Shown here piece after piece: positions 1 through 7,903 of a DNA stretch of 35,533 nucleotides; positions within the stretch are counted from its first letter, which is position 1, and the number at the start of each line of letters is the position of its first letter. The stretch comes from an uncultured Anaerolineaceae bacterium (GTDB lineage: Bacteria; Chloroflexota; Anaerolineae; Anaerolineales; Anaerolineaceae), in contig CALMGN010000285.1 in assembly GCA_937863605.1 (NCBI GenBank), forward strand, positions 1 through 35,533. The letters are read 5' to 3'. The notes under the pieces were generated by a model. The model was given only the letters and a program-made list of their open reading frames with translations. It did not search any database and was not told the origin of the DNA. The position numbers were made by a program, and so were the translations under genes.

Positions 1-32
1 GCACCGATCACGACCACATCATATTCAGCCAT
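1..32 (-). CDS. lpdA: Dihydrolipoamide dehydrogenase (E3), N-terminal fragment
   Basis: Only the first 10-11 codons are inside the window, reading MAEYDVVVIGA. This is the usual start of a FAD-binding Rossmann fold (the following GxGxxG lies outside). An AGGAAAAT ribosome binding site directly precedes the ATG at 30-32. It is the last visible gene of a 2-oxoacid dehydrogenase operon (E1 alpha, E1 beta, E2), where the E3 flavoprotein that reoxidises the lipoyl group is expected. Another FAD/NAD protein cannot be excluded from so short a stretch, so the assignment rests mainly on context. Confidence 0.7.
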   Translation of the reverse strand, partial: MAEYDVVVIG

Positions 33-162
33 ATTTTCCTCATTCCAATTTTCATTATTGCCCAGGTTCGCCTGGACAGAATAGTATGTATCCTTGCATA
101 ATTTTACACCGGCTCAGCCAACACAGCCTAAACCAGCCGTGCCGGGTAAAATGCGATCACCG
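33..162. other. Spacer between E2 and E3 genes with short hairpin
   Basis: This 130-bp gap is much wider than the other gaps in the operon. It contains a short inverted repeat, CCAGG-TTCG-CCTGG, near 63-76. No U-tract follows it on the minus strand, so it is not a convincing terminator. No strong promoter was recognised. The E3 gene may be transcribed by read-through. Confidence 0.4.
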
Positions 163-1572
163 TTACTCCGGCCAGTTGTCCAGGATCTCGACAATTTTCG
201 CCAGGAAGCCGTCTGCCGAAGCGCCGTCCAGGATGCGGTGATCAAAGGTCAGCGAAAGATAAACCATGGGGCGCACGGCGATGGCATCCCCTTCCACAAC
301 CACAGCGCGCTTTTTGACCGCACCCACGCCAAGAATGGCGCACTGCGGCTGGTTGATCACCGGCGTGGCAAACAGCGAACCGCTGGTGCCGTGGTTGGTG
401 ATCGAAAAGGTGCCGCCGCGGACTTCATCAGGATTTAACTTGTGGGCACGCGCGCGGGAGGCGATGTCATTGATGGCACGCGCCAGACCGAGCAGCGATA
501 ACCTGTCCGCGTTGGAGATGACCGGCACAATCAAGCCTTCCTCGCCGAGCGATACTGCAATGGATAAATTAACCTGCGGGTGGATGACTACGCCGTCATC
601 CGCCCAGGATGAGTTGACCAATGGGAAAGCACGCAGCGCAGCGGCTGCAGCAGTTGCGAAATAGGCGGTATAGGTCAATTTGACCCCGTCACGCGCGAAG
701 GCTTCTTTGTTTTTCTCGTAATGCGCTACCACCCGCTTGAAATCCGATTCCATCACAGTAGTAACATGCGGCGAGGTGCGTTTGCTCAACACCATATGCT
801 CGGCGATGCGTTTGCGCATGGTCGTGTGGGGGATTAACTGCCCAGCGGCCTTCGCTGCCTGAGTTTGGCGGGCTTCGGCAGGCTCAGCCACCGGCTGTCC
901 TGTGCCCTGAGTTTGTCGTAGGGCAGTGGGTCCGGCGGCAGGCGGTTTTCCGGCGGAAAATTGCAGTTCGGTGGGACGGAACAAATCGCCCTCGCCCGGG
1001 GTTTCCCAGGGAGCAGCGGCGGCTGGCTCAGCCTTTCCACCGGCTGCCAGATACTCGAGTACATCCTTCTTGGTGATGCGTCCACCCTGACCGGTTCCTT
1101 TGACCTGGTTCAGGTCCACCTTTTTGTCGTTTGCCAGTCGGGCAACTACTGGAGAGATAAAGCCAAGGTCGTGGCTTTCGACAGGAGCGGTTGCGCCCGC
1201 AGGGCGCTCTGTGAGCGAGCTAGTCGAAGTGCCAGCAGGCTCGGCCAACGGGGCAGGGGCCGCGCCCGCCCGCAGGGCGCTCTGTGAGCGAGCTTGTCGA
1301 AGGGTGCCAGCAGGCTCAACCGGTAATGCCTCGCCAGGCTGCCCAATCCACGCCAGAATCGTCCCGGCGACTACTGTTTGACCTTCGGGCACGACGATCT
1401 TTAGAATTGTGCCGCCAGCCGGGCTGGGGATTTCGGTATCCACCTTGTCGGTATTGACCTCCAGCAGCGACTCGTACTCTGCAATGGTTTCACCCTCTTT
1501 TTTCAGCCAGCTGGTGACCGTCCCCTCAACGACCGATTCGCCTAACTGCGGCATGATAACCTTGGTTGCCAT
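163..1572 (-). CDS. bkdB: Dihydrolipoamide acyltransferase (E2) of a 2-oxoacid dehydrogenase complex
   Basis: This is the E2 core, which carries acyl groups on a lipoyl arm and transfers them to CoA. Visible domains are an N-terminal lipoyl domain (about residues 1-77, lipoylated Lys43 in TDKVD), a peripheral-subunit-binding domain (about 135-175, SPVVARLAND...GTGQGGRITKKDV) and a C-terminal catalytic domain. The catalytic motif DHRILDG sits at about residues 444-450. The ATG at 1570-1572 follows an AAGGAG site, 35 bp after E1 beta. The two interdomain linkers are odd: they are rich in Arg, Gln, Ala and Glu and consist largely of DNA-level repeats (see separate entries), unlike the usual Ala/Pro linkers. 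The 469-aa length is normal to slightly long. The acyl specificity (branched-chain versus pyruvate) is inferred from the E1 genes. Confidence 0.93.
   Translation of the reverse strand: MATKVIMPQLGESVVEGTVTSWLKKEGETIAEYESLLEVNTDKVDTEIPSPAGGTILKIVVPEGQTVVAGTILAWIGQPGEALPVEPAGTLRQARSQSALRAGAAPAPLAEPAGTSTSSLTERPAGATAPVESHDLGFISPVVARLANDKKVDLNQVKGTGQGGRITKKDVLEYLAAGGKAEPAAAAPWETPGEGDLFRPTELQFSAGKPPAAGPTALRQTQGTGQPVAEPAEARQTQAAKAAGQLIPHTTMRKRIAEHMVLSKRTSPHVTTVMESDFKRVVAHYEKNKEAFARDGVKLTYTAYFATAAAAALRAFPLVNSSWADDGVVIHPQVNLSIAVSLGEEGLIVPVISNADRLSLLGLARAINDIASRARAHKLNPDEVRGGTFSITNHGTSGSLFATPVINQPQCAILGVGAVKKRAVVVEGDAIAVRPMVYLSLTFDHRILDGASADGFLAKIVEILDNWPE
857..924. repeat. Interspersed GCCCTGAG...CGAAGGGC-type repeats inside E2 (second linker)
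   Basis: Two adjacent elements lie between the subunit-binding and catalytic domains of E2. One, at 904-924, has GCCCT/AGGGC ends and a core of GAGTTTGTCGTA. The other, at 857-889, combines GCCTGAGTTTGG with TTCGGCAGGCTCAGCC. Both resemble the short imperfect palindromes built on TTCGACAAGCTCAG that are scattered through many bacterial genomes. Here they are translated in frame, giving the Gln/Arg/Glu-rich linker. Confidence 0.6.
1195..1242. repeat. 48-bp repeat copy A inside the E2 first linker
   Basis: It begins GCCCGCAGGGCGCTCTG, passes through GAGCGAGCTAGTCGAAG and ends GCCAGCAGGCTC. It is nearly identical to copy B at 1268-1317, differing by a 2-base deletion after GTCGAAG and one substitution. 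On the minus (coding) strand this copy reads EPAGTSTSSLTERPAG. Confidence 0.85.
1268..1317. repeat. 50-bp repeat copy B inside the E2 first linker
   Basis: This is the partner of copy A, with GCTTGTCGAAGGG in the middle. The 2-base length difference changes the frame across the copy, so the same DNA is read as EPAGTLRQARSQSALRAG. Both frames remain open. A shortened relative occurs at 26728-26749 outside any gene. Confidence 0.85.
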
Positions 1573-1591
1573 GGTTTACTCCTTGTCAAAG

Positions 1592-1609
1592 AGCAGCCCG
1601 CAGGCTGCT
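1592..1609 (-). promoter_or_regulatory. Intercistronic hairpin between E1 beta and E2
   Basis: AGCAGCC and GGCTGCT form a 7-bp stem with a 4-base loop, overlapping the E1 beta stop codon. No U-run follows, so it is more likely an mRNA stability or translation-spacing element than a terminator. It could also be a remnant of the repeats found in E2, which share the CCCGCAGG core. Confidence 0.4.
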
Positions 1610-2591
1610 AGTAGGCGGCCAGTTCGCGCATAGCCTGGGCAATTTTGTCCGGGTTAGGCATGAACCAATCCTGCAGCGGATGGCTGAAGGGTACCGCGGG
1701 CACATCCGGACCGCACAGGCGGCGCACCGGGGCGTCCAGGTCGGTGAAGGCCTCCTCGGCAATGATGGCAGCGATCTCGCCGCCATAACCGCCGGTCAGG
1801 TTGTCTTCATGCACAATCAGGGCTTTGCCGGTCTTGCGCACCGACTCAAGCACGGTTTGCTTGTCCACTGGATAGAGGGTGCGCAGGTCAACCACTTCCA
1901 CGTTAACACCCTCGCCTGCCAGTTTGTCAGCCGCCTGCAGCGTGTAATAATGCATCATGCCGTAGGCGTACACACTCAGGTCAGAGCCCTGGCGGGTGAC
2001 CTTAGCCGGCCCGATCGGTACGGTGTAATCACCCTCGGGCACCTCTCCGCGAATTAAGCGGTAGCCTTTTTTGGGCTCCAAATAAATTACGGGGTTGGGG
2101 TCGCGTACCGCAGCTTTGAGCAATCCCTTGGCGTCATACGGGTTGGACGGGACTACAACTTTCAAACCGGGGACGTGGGCAAAAAAAGCCTCCACCGATT
2201 GCGAATGGTACAGCCCGCCGCCAATACCGCCGCCGTACGGGGCGCGGATGACCATGGGCACCGTCCACTCGCCGTTGGAACGATAGCACATCTTGGCGGC
2301 TTCACTGACAATCTGGTTGAAGGCCGGGTAAATAAAATCGGCGAATTGAATTTCACAAATCGGGCGCATGCCGTACAGGGCTGCGCCGATGCCGACGCCC
2401 ACAATAGATAGTTCAGCCAGCGGTGAATCAATGACCCGTTCTTCCCCGTATTTGTCAAATAACCCGACCGTGGCGCGGAACACGCCGCCGCGCTTGCCAA
2501 CATCCTCTCCAACAATGAAAACATTTTCATCGCGCGCCAGCTCTTCATCCATCGCCTGGCGAATGGCATCGATCAGGGTGATTTCAGCCAC
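1608..2591 (-). CDS. bkdAB: 2-oxoacid dehydrogenase E1 component, beta subunit
   Basis: This is the beta subunit of the thiamine-diphosphate heterotetrameric E1, which decarboxylates the 2-oxoacid and reductively acylates E2. It has 327 aa, normal for the family. It begins VAEITLIDAIRQAMDEEL and has GEDVGKRGGVFRATVGL, an Arg-Ala-Pro-Tyr-Gly-Gly segment followed by HSQSVEAFFAHVPGLKVV, and a transketolase C-terminal domain. These motifs look more like branched-chain than pyruvate E1 beta. A GTG start at 2589-2591 is chosen because GAGGAGG precedes it by 6 bases and homologues start at this Ala-Glu-Ile. The longer frame to 2660 lies inside E1 alpha. The start overlaps the E1 alpha stop by 8 bp, implying translational coupling. 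Confidence 0.92.
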   Translation of the reverse strand: MAEITLIDAIRQAMDEELARDENVFIVGEDVGKRGGVFRATVGLFDKYGEERVIDSPLAELSIVGVGIGAALYGMRPICEIQFADFIYPAFNQIVSEAAKMCYRSNGEWTVPMVIRAPYGGGIGGGLYHSQSVEAFFAHVPGLKVVVPSNPYDAKGLLKAAVRDPNPVIYLEPKKGYRLIRGEVPEGDYTVPIGPAKVTRQGSDLSVYAYGMMHYYTLQAADKLAGEGVNVEVVDLRTLYPVDKQTVLESVRKTGKALIVHEDNLTGGYGGEIAAIIAEEAFTDLDAPVRRLCGPDVPAVPFSHPLQDWFMPNPDKIAQAMRELAAY

Positions 2592-3567
2592 GGCGCACCT
2601 CCTCGGCGTACACCGGGAACATTGCATCGGCAACATCCGGATATGGCGCCTGCTCGGCAAACTTTACCGCGTCGTCGACCATTTCTTTTACGCGTGCTTC
2701 CATTTCGTCGATCTTGGCTTGATCGAGTAACCCGGCCTCTTCCAGAATGCGGCGGCCAACGATCAATGGATCTTTTTTCTTGTGCTCATCGACCTCTTCC
2801 CTGGAGCGGTAAGTGCGGTCGTCATCATCGGAGGAATGCGGGGTCAATCGGTAAGCGCGGGCCTCGACCAGGGTTGGCCCTTTACCTGCCCGTGCATCAG
2901 CGACTGCCTCGGCGACTGTGCGGTAAACCGAGTAAACGTCGGTCCCATCAACTGAAATTCCGCGCAGTCCCATGCCGCAGGCTTTATCTGCCGAACTGGC
3001 AACCGCCATTTGTTTATCAGCCGGCACCGAAATGGCGTACTGGTTGTTTTCTACCATAAAGATAACCGGTAAATGGTGAATAGCTGCCCAGTTAACCGCT
3101 TCATACCACTCCCCCTGCGAGGTGGAACCTTCACCCAAAGTGGCCAGCACCACCTTGTCTTCCTTCCGCATCTTGATCGCCAACCCGATTCCAGCGGCAT
3201 GCGAGCACTGGGTAGCAACCGGCGCCGAATGACTGACGGCATTGGCTTTGCGCATGCTCCAGTGACTGGGCATTTGGCGCGCGCCTGAAGTGGGCTCACC
3301 TTGCTTGCCGGTCAGCGCCAGTAAGAAGTCGCGCGGGGTGTATCCCAGGCAAATCATTAATGCCAGATCACGGTAATAAGGCGTAACCCAGTCCTCGCCG
3401 CGTCGCAGTGCAAAAGCCGCTCCTACCTGGGCGGCTTCCTGCCCAATGCCTGAGATATGGAAAGCGATTTTTCCCTGGCGGTGCAGCATCCAGGCGCGTT
3501 CATCCAAACGCCGGGAAAGCAGCATCATCCAGTACATTTCCAATTGGGTGTCGTTGGACAATTCCAT
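2584..3567 (-). CDS. bkdAA: 2-oxoacid dehydrogenase E1 component, alpha subunit
   Basis: This is the catalytic alpha subunit (327 aa) of E1. The thiamine-diphosphate/Mg motif runs from GEGS (145-148) to ENN (173-175). The ARQMPSHWS (96-104) and PVATQ (116-120) segments and a phosphorylation-loop-like RLTPHSSDDDDRTYR are typical of branched-chain 2-oxoacid dehydrogenases. The ATG at 3565-3567 follows GGAGGT. It is the first gene of the operon, followed by E1 beta, E2 and E3. The complex would feed branched-chain acyl-CoA into catabolism or branched fatty acid priming. A pyruvate-type or broad-specificity enzyme remains possible. Confidence 0.9.
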   Translation of the reverse strand: MELSNDTQLEMYWMMLLSRRLDERAWMLHRQGKIAFHISGIGQEAAQVGAAFALRRGEDWVTPYYRDLALMICLGYTPRDFLLALTGKQGEPTSGARQMPSHWSMRKANAVSHSAPVATQCSHAAGIGLAIKMRKEDKVVLATLGEGSTSQGEWYEAVNWAAIHHLPVIFMVENNQYAISVPADKQMAVASSADKACGMGLRGISVDGTDVYSVYRTVAEAVADARAGKGPTLVEARAYRLTPHSSDDDDRTYRSREEVDEHKKKDPLIVGRRILEEAGLLDQAKIDEMEARVKEMVDDAVKFAEQAPYPDVADAMFPVYAEEVRRG

Positions 3568-3600
3568 GCTTTTCCACCTCCATTGTTTGTTCTGGACGGC

Positions 3601-3622
3601 TCATTATTTCTAGAAATAATGA
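3601..3622. promoter_or_regulatory. Perfect 22-bp palindrome upstream of the E1-E2-E3 operon
   Basis: TCATTATTTCT is followed immediately by its exact reverse complement, centred 45 bp before the E1 alpha ATG. A candidate -10 (AATAAT, minus strand) lies within it, with a weak -35 (TGGAAC) about 17 bp upstream. A dimeric repressor bound here would block the promoter. There is no U-tract, so it is not a terminator. The regulator is unknown. Confidence 0.55.
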
Positions 3623-3692
3623 CCTGTTCCAGCTTCTTCATCCTGGCAGCTGTCTTTGAAAGGCGCTGCGCGTAAAGTATTTTTTAATACAA

Positions 3693-3719
3693 AAGGAAAG
3701 GGGATTCAGCCCTTTCCTT
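3693..3719 (-). terminator. Rho-independent terminator after the flavin oxidoreductase gene
   Basis: AAGGAAAGGG pairs perfectly with CCCTTTCCTT around a 7-base loop. On the minus strand it is followed by TTGTATTAAAAAATA, a moderate U-rich stretch. It lies about 90 bp downstream of the stop at 3809 and separates that gene from the dehydrogenase operon. Confidence 0.7.
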
Positions 3720-3808
3720 GTATCTCCGAACCAATGGAACCATTCCGGCGGTGCCCGGCCAATCCTTACTGTCGAACTTCCCGAAACATTCCTTGACCAT
3801 CATTCACC

Positions 3809-5155
3809 TTACGGCGTAACCCCCATCAAGCCCATGGCTTCCAACATTTCTGCATTCGAACTGAATTTAAATTCTTCCACCCCGAGAAGCCGCGCACGAT
3901 CCTGTTCGGCATTTTCCAGGGCAGCCAGGGCATCCTTGCTAACCACCGGATGGGATAGTGCCTGGACAGCTTGTTTCAATTTGCCGATTGCGTCGCTGGT
4001 ATTCAAAGGGTGGGCGCGTAAATATTGCATCACAGCCTTCGAGCCGTTGACCCCGTCTTTGCGCGCCAGGCCGACCAGTCCGTTGCTGGCATTGCGCGAC
4101 CATCCCGCTACAAACACGCCTTCAACGGGTCTGCCGTCATCCTTAGAGTAAGCTTCAAAGGAGTCGCCGTCCACCGGATACTTCGGATTTGGGTTTTTGT
4201 CAAAGGCCGAAGCATGTACCGGCAAGCCCAGATTTTCATCGACTTTATCACCAATGGCAAATATCACCGTATCAACGTCCAATATGTGATAAGTACCCAA
4301 TCCGCGCGCCTTGGTATCATCTCCCGCGGCGACCAGCGTGTTTTCTTCCACTTCCAGCCCACCGACAGCACCGCTGCCGTTATCCAGCATGCGGGTCGGC
4401 GAGGATAAAAACCGCAGGCTGAAAGTCGCATGACCAATAGGTGCGGTCGCTTTTTGCTTGGCCTCATGATAAAAAGCCTTGGCCGCCACAGGATTCTGGC
4501 CGAGGGAGGTCATAATATGCGCCACCCGGTTGATTTCGTATTCAATCGCCCGAACATCCAGGTTGCCAATCACATAATCCAGTTCCTTGCGATCAAATTT
4601 AATTTCCTGCGGGCCGCGTCGGCCAACTCCAATGACTTCATCGATGTTTCGGTCGGCAATCAGATAATGGGCGATGTCCAGCATAACGTTGCCAACCCCA
4701 ATCACCGCCACTTTCTTGCCGATGGCCAGGTGGTGCTGGCTGAAAGGAGGCAGCTTGTTGTAGTGGTAAACCACCTCTTTGGCGTGGTAAACCCCGGACA
4801 AATCTTCACCGGGTAAACCGAGCCATTTGGTTCCCTGGGCCCCTGCGGTCACCAATATCGCGCTGAAACCCATACTTTGCAGTTCAGCCAACGAAAGATC
4901 GGCATTGTTGCCAATCGTGACATTGCCGTAATATTGGATGTTGGGATGGGCGAGAACCTGCCGGAACTGTGCACGCAGTCCATTTTTCATTTTCAACTTG
5001 GTGGGATAAATCCCGTATTCTGCCAGTCCCCCGGGCTTGATATCGCGATTAACCAATGCTACTTTTATGCCCTGGGTTGCCAGTTCCTTTGCTGCAAACA
5101 GGCCGGCGGGACCGGCGCCTACGACTGCAACGGTTTGGTTCAATGATCCATCCAT
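3809..5155 (-). CDS. FAD-dependent NAD(P)H oxidoreductase (ferredoxin/adrenodoxin reductase-like)
   Basis: A 448-aa flavoprotein with a FAD-binding GAGPAG at residues 13-18, a PGGLAEYGI segment after the first beta-alpha-beta unit, an NAD(P)-binding GVGNVMLDIAHYL near residue 160, and a C-terminal VFVAGWSRNASNGLVG close to the FAD. This arrangement matches FprA/adrenodoxin reductase and the small subunit of glutamate synthase, which move electrons between NADPH and ferredoxin-type partners. The partner is not encoded next to it. The second ATG (5153-5155) is preferred because GAGAAGAG lies just upstream, while the ATG at 5165-5167 has no ribosome binding site. It is monocistronic, bounded by a terminator at 3693-3719 and divergent from the peptidase operon. 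Confidence 0.85.
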   Translation of the reverse strand: MDGSLNQTVAVVGAGPAGLFAAKELATQGIKVALVNRDIKPGGLAEYGIYPTKLKMKNGLRAQFRQVLAHPNIQYYGNVTIGNNADLSLAELQSMGFSAILVTAGAQGTKWLGLPGEDLSGVYHAKEVVYHYNKLPPFSQHHLAIGKKVAVIGVGNVMLDIAHYLIADRNIDEVIGVGRRGPQEIKFDRKELDYVIGNLDVRAIEYEINRVAHIMTSLGQNPVAAKAFYHEAKQKATAPIGHATFSLRFLSSPTRMLDNGSGAVGGLEVEENTLVAAGDDTKARGLGTYHILDVDTVIFAIGDKVDENLGLPVHASAFDKNPNPKYPVDGDSFEAYSKDDGRPVEGVFVAGWSRNASNGLVGLARKDGVNGSKAVMQYLRAHPLNTSDAIGKLKQAVQALSHPVVSKDALAALENAEQDRARLLGVEEFKFSSNAEMLEAMGLMGVTP

Positions 5156-5203
5156 GTCTCTTCTCATTAATGTGGATTATTTTATTGTCCTGCCAGGAAC
5201 AAT

Positions 5204-5209
5204 ATTATA
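5204..5209 (-). promoter_or_regulatory. -10 element for the flavin oxidoreductase gene
   Basis: An exact TATAAT on the minus strand lies 48 bp before the chosen start. No good -35 was seen. It sits in the divergent intergenic region shared with the M16 operon. Confidence 0.4.
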
Positions 5210-5240
5210 CCGTGTTTTCAACCTATGTTTATCCGAGTTA

Positions 5241-5249
5241 TGCTATAGT
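5241..5249 (+). promoter_or_regulatory. Extended -10 promoter of the M16 peptidase operon
   Basis: TGCTATAGT fits an extended -10 (TGnTATAAT with one mismatch). The predicted start is near 5256, giving a leader of roughly 57 bases. Confidence 0.4.
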
Positions 5250-5312
5250 GGTTGTCAAGGGTTTTCGTTGGCTGCACGCCTGCCAGCTGCAAAGCGACTA
5301 CCAGGAGAACCA

Positions 5313-6608
5313 ATGACGTCCGAACCGTGTCTCAAACTGCTGCCAAACGGCCTGGCCATTTATCTCAAGGAAATTCACACGGCTCCGATTATCAGCCATT
5401 GGGTCTGGTACCGGGTTGGTTCGCGTAATGAGGTCGCTGGATCCACCGGCATTTCACACTGGGTGGAACACTTGCAGTTCAAGGGGACGCCGCGGTTTCC
5501 TGCCAGCCAGCTGGACAAGGCCATTTCCCGCACCGGCGGCGTCTGGAATGCGTTTACCTACCTGGACTGGACCACCTTCTACGAGACATTGCCCGCCAGC
5601 CAGATCGATTTGGCGTTGGATCTGGAATGCGACCGAATGACGGGCAGCCTTTTCGACCCGGCGGATGTTGAGTCCGAACGGAATGTTATTTTGGCTGAAT
5701 TAGAAGGCAACCAGAACGAACCGCGCTTCCGCCTGGGTGAAGCGGTTCAAAAAACTGCTTTCGACATTCATCCCTACCGCAACGAGGTCATCGGCTCGCG
5801 GGAGGATCTGAAACAAATCCAACGCAGCCACTTATTTGCCCATTATCAGCGCTTTTACCAGCCTGCAAATGCCGTTATCGCTGTCGCAGGCGATTTTGAC
5901 GCCGACGAGATGTTCGCACGGATCGCAGGCCGGTATACCGACATCCCTGCCGGCCCAATGTTAACCGACCGAGTCCCGCCCGAGCCGCCGTTGACTGCTG
6001 AACGAAATGTCGAGGTAACCGGCCCTGGAAGTACCACCTACCTGCAACTGGCCTACCGCGCTCCAACTGCCAGGGAACCCGATTTCTTCCCTTTCACCAT
6101 CCTCGATTCCTTGCTGGGCGGTCCAACCAGTTTGAACATGTTTGGCGGCGGCGGCACCACCAACAAAACTTCTCGGCTGTACAAAGCCCTGGTGGAAACC
6201 GAATTGGCGGTCAGTGTACGCGCCGGTTTGCAGGCAACCATCGATCCCTTCCTCTACGAAATTGCAGCTACCCTGCGGCCGGAACGCACACCGGCCCAGG
6301 TTCTGGCAGCGATAGATGTTCAAATTTCACGGTTGCAGGATGAACTCATACCTGAAGCCGAGATCGCCAGGGCAGCCAAACAGGCGCGGGCGATGTTTGC
6401 CTACGGCAGTGAAAACATCACCAACCAGGCATTTTGGCTGGGATATGCCGAGATGTTTTCCAGGTACAGCTGGTTCACTGGTTATATCGAAAGCCTGGCG
6501 CAGGTGACCCCGGCGGACGTGCAGCGGGTAGCCCGCATCTATCTTCAGCCGCAGCGGCGGGTGGTTGGAATGTATCTCCCCGAGGGGCCGCAGGAGGGGG
6601 TGCCATGA
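5313..6608 (+). CDS. M16 family zinc peptidase, catalytic subunit
   Basis: A 431-aa insulinase/mitochondrial-processing-peptidase type protease. The inverted zinc motif HWVEH is at residues 49-53, and the third ligand is expected in the downstream ERNVILAELEGNQNEP helix. The C-terminal M16 half (about 190-430) is present. The start at 5313 has CCAGGAG six bases upstream. The open frame before it, back to 5037, runs antisense over the oxidoreductase gene. It overlaps the next M16 gene by ATGA, so the two products probably form a heterodimeric clamp like bacterial two-subunit M16B enzymes. No signal peptide is seen, suggesting action on cytoplasmic peptides. Confidence 0.9.
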   Translation: MTSEPCLKLLPNGLAIYLKEIHTAPIISHWVWYRVGSRNEVAGSTGISHWVEHLQFKGTPRFPASQLDKAISRTGGVWNAFTYLDWTTFYETLPASQIDLALDLECDRMTGSLFDPADVESERNVILAELEGNQNEPRFRLGEAVQKTAFDIHPYRNEVIGSREDLKQIQRSHLFAHYQRFYQPANAVIAVAGDFDADEMFARIAGRYTDIPAGPMLTDRVPPEPPLTAERNVEVTGPGSTTYLQLAYRAPTAREPDFFPFTILDSLLGGPTSLNMFGGGGTTNKTSRLYKALVETELAVSVRAGLQATIDPFLYEIAATLRPERTPAQVLAAIDVQISRLQDELIPEAEIARAAKQARAMFAYGSENITNQAFWLGYAEMFSRYSWFTGYIESLAQVTPADVQRVARIYLQPQRRVVGMYLPEGPQEGVP

Positions 6609-7903
6609 GCTTGCGCCAAAGCCTAGCGCGCCACTCGCTACCCGGTCCTGAAGACATTTTTCGTACGGTTCTGCCTAATGGCATCACAATTCTGACGCGG
6701 ACTAACCAGACCAGCCCATCCGTAGCGTTCAGCGGCTACCTGCCAGCTGGCAGCGTTTTCGATCCGCGCGAAAAATTGGGCCTGGCTGCCTTTACCGCAG
6801 CCGCGTTGATGCGAGGCACCGCCTACCGCAGCTTTCAGGAAATTTATGATGACCTGGAAACCGCTGGCGCTTCGTTGGGATTTAGCGCCAGTACCCATAC
6901 GGTCGGGTTTGGCGGTCGCAGCCTGGCTGAAGATTTACCCATGATGCTGAAGTTGCTGGCAGAATGTCTGCTTCAGCCCGTTTTCCCGGCCGAACAGGTC
7001 GAAAGGCTGCGTTCACAGGCCATGACCAGCTTTGCCATCCGCGCGCAGGACACTGCCGAGATGGCATCGCTTACCTTCGATGAAATCCTCTTTGCCGGTC
7101 ACCCCTATGCGCTGCCTGAAGAGGGTTACACCGAAACGGTCGCTGCAATTCGCCGCGAAGACCTGACTGCTTTTCACCAGCGGCATTATGGCCCGCGAGG
7201 TTTGGTTTTTTCTGTGGCAGGCGCTGTGACCCCGCAGCAGGTGGTCGATCAGGTTGCAGAAGCCCTTGGCAGCTGGACCAACCCTGACCAGCCGGTTGAG
7301 CCGGTCCTTCCGGAAGTCCATCCGTTGTCAGCACCGGTGCGCCGGCATCTTTTCATCCCCGGCAAGACCCAGATCGATCTGGTGCTCGGCTCCCTCGGAC
7401 CAAAACGCACGGATGCCGACTACCAGTCAGCATCGCTTGGCAATAATATTCTGGGGCAATTTGGTATGATGGGGCGAATTGGCGACATCGTGCGTGAAAA
7501 ATCCGGGCTGGCCTACTCTGCATCCACCAATCTGAACGGCTCGAGAGCTGCTGGATCCTGGGAGTTCGCAGCGGGTGTCGCTCCGGAAAACCTAGATCGG
7601 GTGATTGAATTAATGATGGCGGAGGTTAGCCGTTTTACCTGTGAACCCGTGAGCAGAGAAGAGCTTGATGACAGTCAGTCCAGCTATATTGGTGGATTGC
7701 CGCTTTCATTAGAATCGAATGCCGGGGTATCCAGGGCAATTTTGAATATCGAGCGTTACCAACTCGGTCTGGATTATTTACTGAATTACGCAAGTATGAT
7801 CGAAAAGATTACACCGGAGCAAATCCTGGAGACCGCGCAGCGGTATCTAAATCCGGCTCAATTTGTCACTATTTCAGCTGGGCCACAACCAACAGAGGTA
7901 TGA
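6605..7903 (+). CDS. M16 family peptidase, non-catalytic partner subunit
   Basis: A 432-aa M16-like protein. At the position of HxxEH it has LAAFTAAALMRGT, so the zinc site is lost. The rest of the fold is kept (VLPNGITILTRTN at the N-terminus, DIVREKSGLAYSAST in the second half, a C-terminal PEQILETAQRYL). This is the usual pattern of the partner subunit that completes the closed chamber of heterodimeric M16 proteases. The ATG at 6605 overlaps the stop of the catalytic subunit and follows AGGAGGGGG. The longer upstream frame would overlap the first gene by 170 bp and is rejected. Confidence 0.88.
   Translation: MSLRQSLARHSLPGPEDIFRTVLPNGITILTRTNQTSPSVAFSGYLPAGSVFDPREKLGLAAFTAAALMRGTAYRSFQEIYDDLETAGASLGFSASTHTVGFGGRSLAEDLPMMLKLLAECLLQPVFPAEQVERLRSQAMTSFAIRAQDTAEMASLTFDEILFAGHPYALPEEGYTETVAAIRREDLTAFHQRHYGPRGLVFSVAGAVTPQQVVDQVAEALGSWTNPDQPVEPVLPEVHPLSAPVRRHLFIPGKTQIDLVLGSLGPKRTDADYQSASLGNNILGQFGMMGRIGDIVREKSGLAYSASTNLNGSRAAGSWEFAAGVAPENLDRVIELMMAEVSRFTCEPVSREELDDSQSSYIGGLPLSLESNAGVSRAILNIERYQLGLDYLLNYASMIEKITPEQILETAQRYLNPAQFVTISAGPQPTEV

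Noticed and set aside
1146-1346. Small frames on both strands across the E2 repeats
   Set aside because: They arise because the repeat lacks stops in several frames. None has start signals or protein-like composition.
163-1572. Frameshifted or pseudogene E2
   Set aside because: Despite the repeats and the 2-base indel between copies, the frame is open from the lipoyl domain to the catalytic DHRILDG motif with all key residues.
5037-5312. N-terminal extension of the first M16 peptidase
   Set aside because: It overlaps the divergent flavoprotein gene and its promoter region. The ATG at 5313 has a good ribosome binding site and matches the family start.
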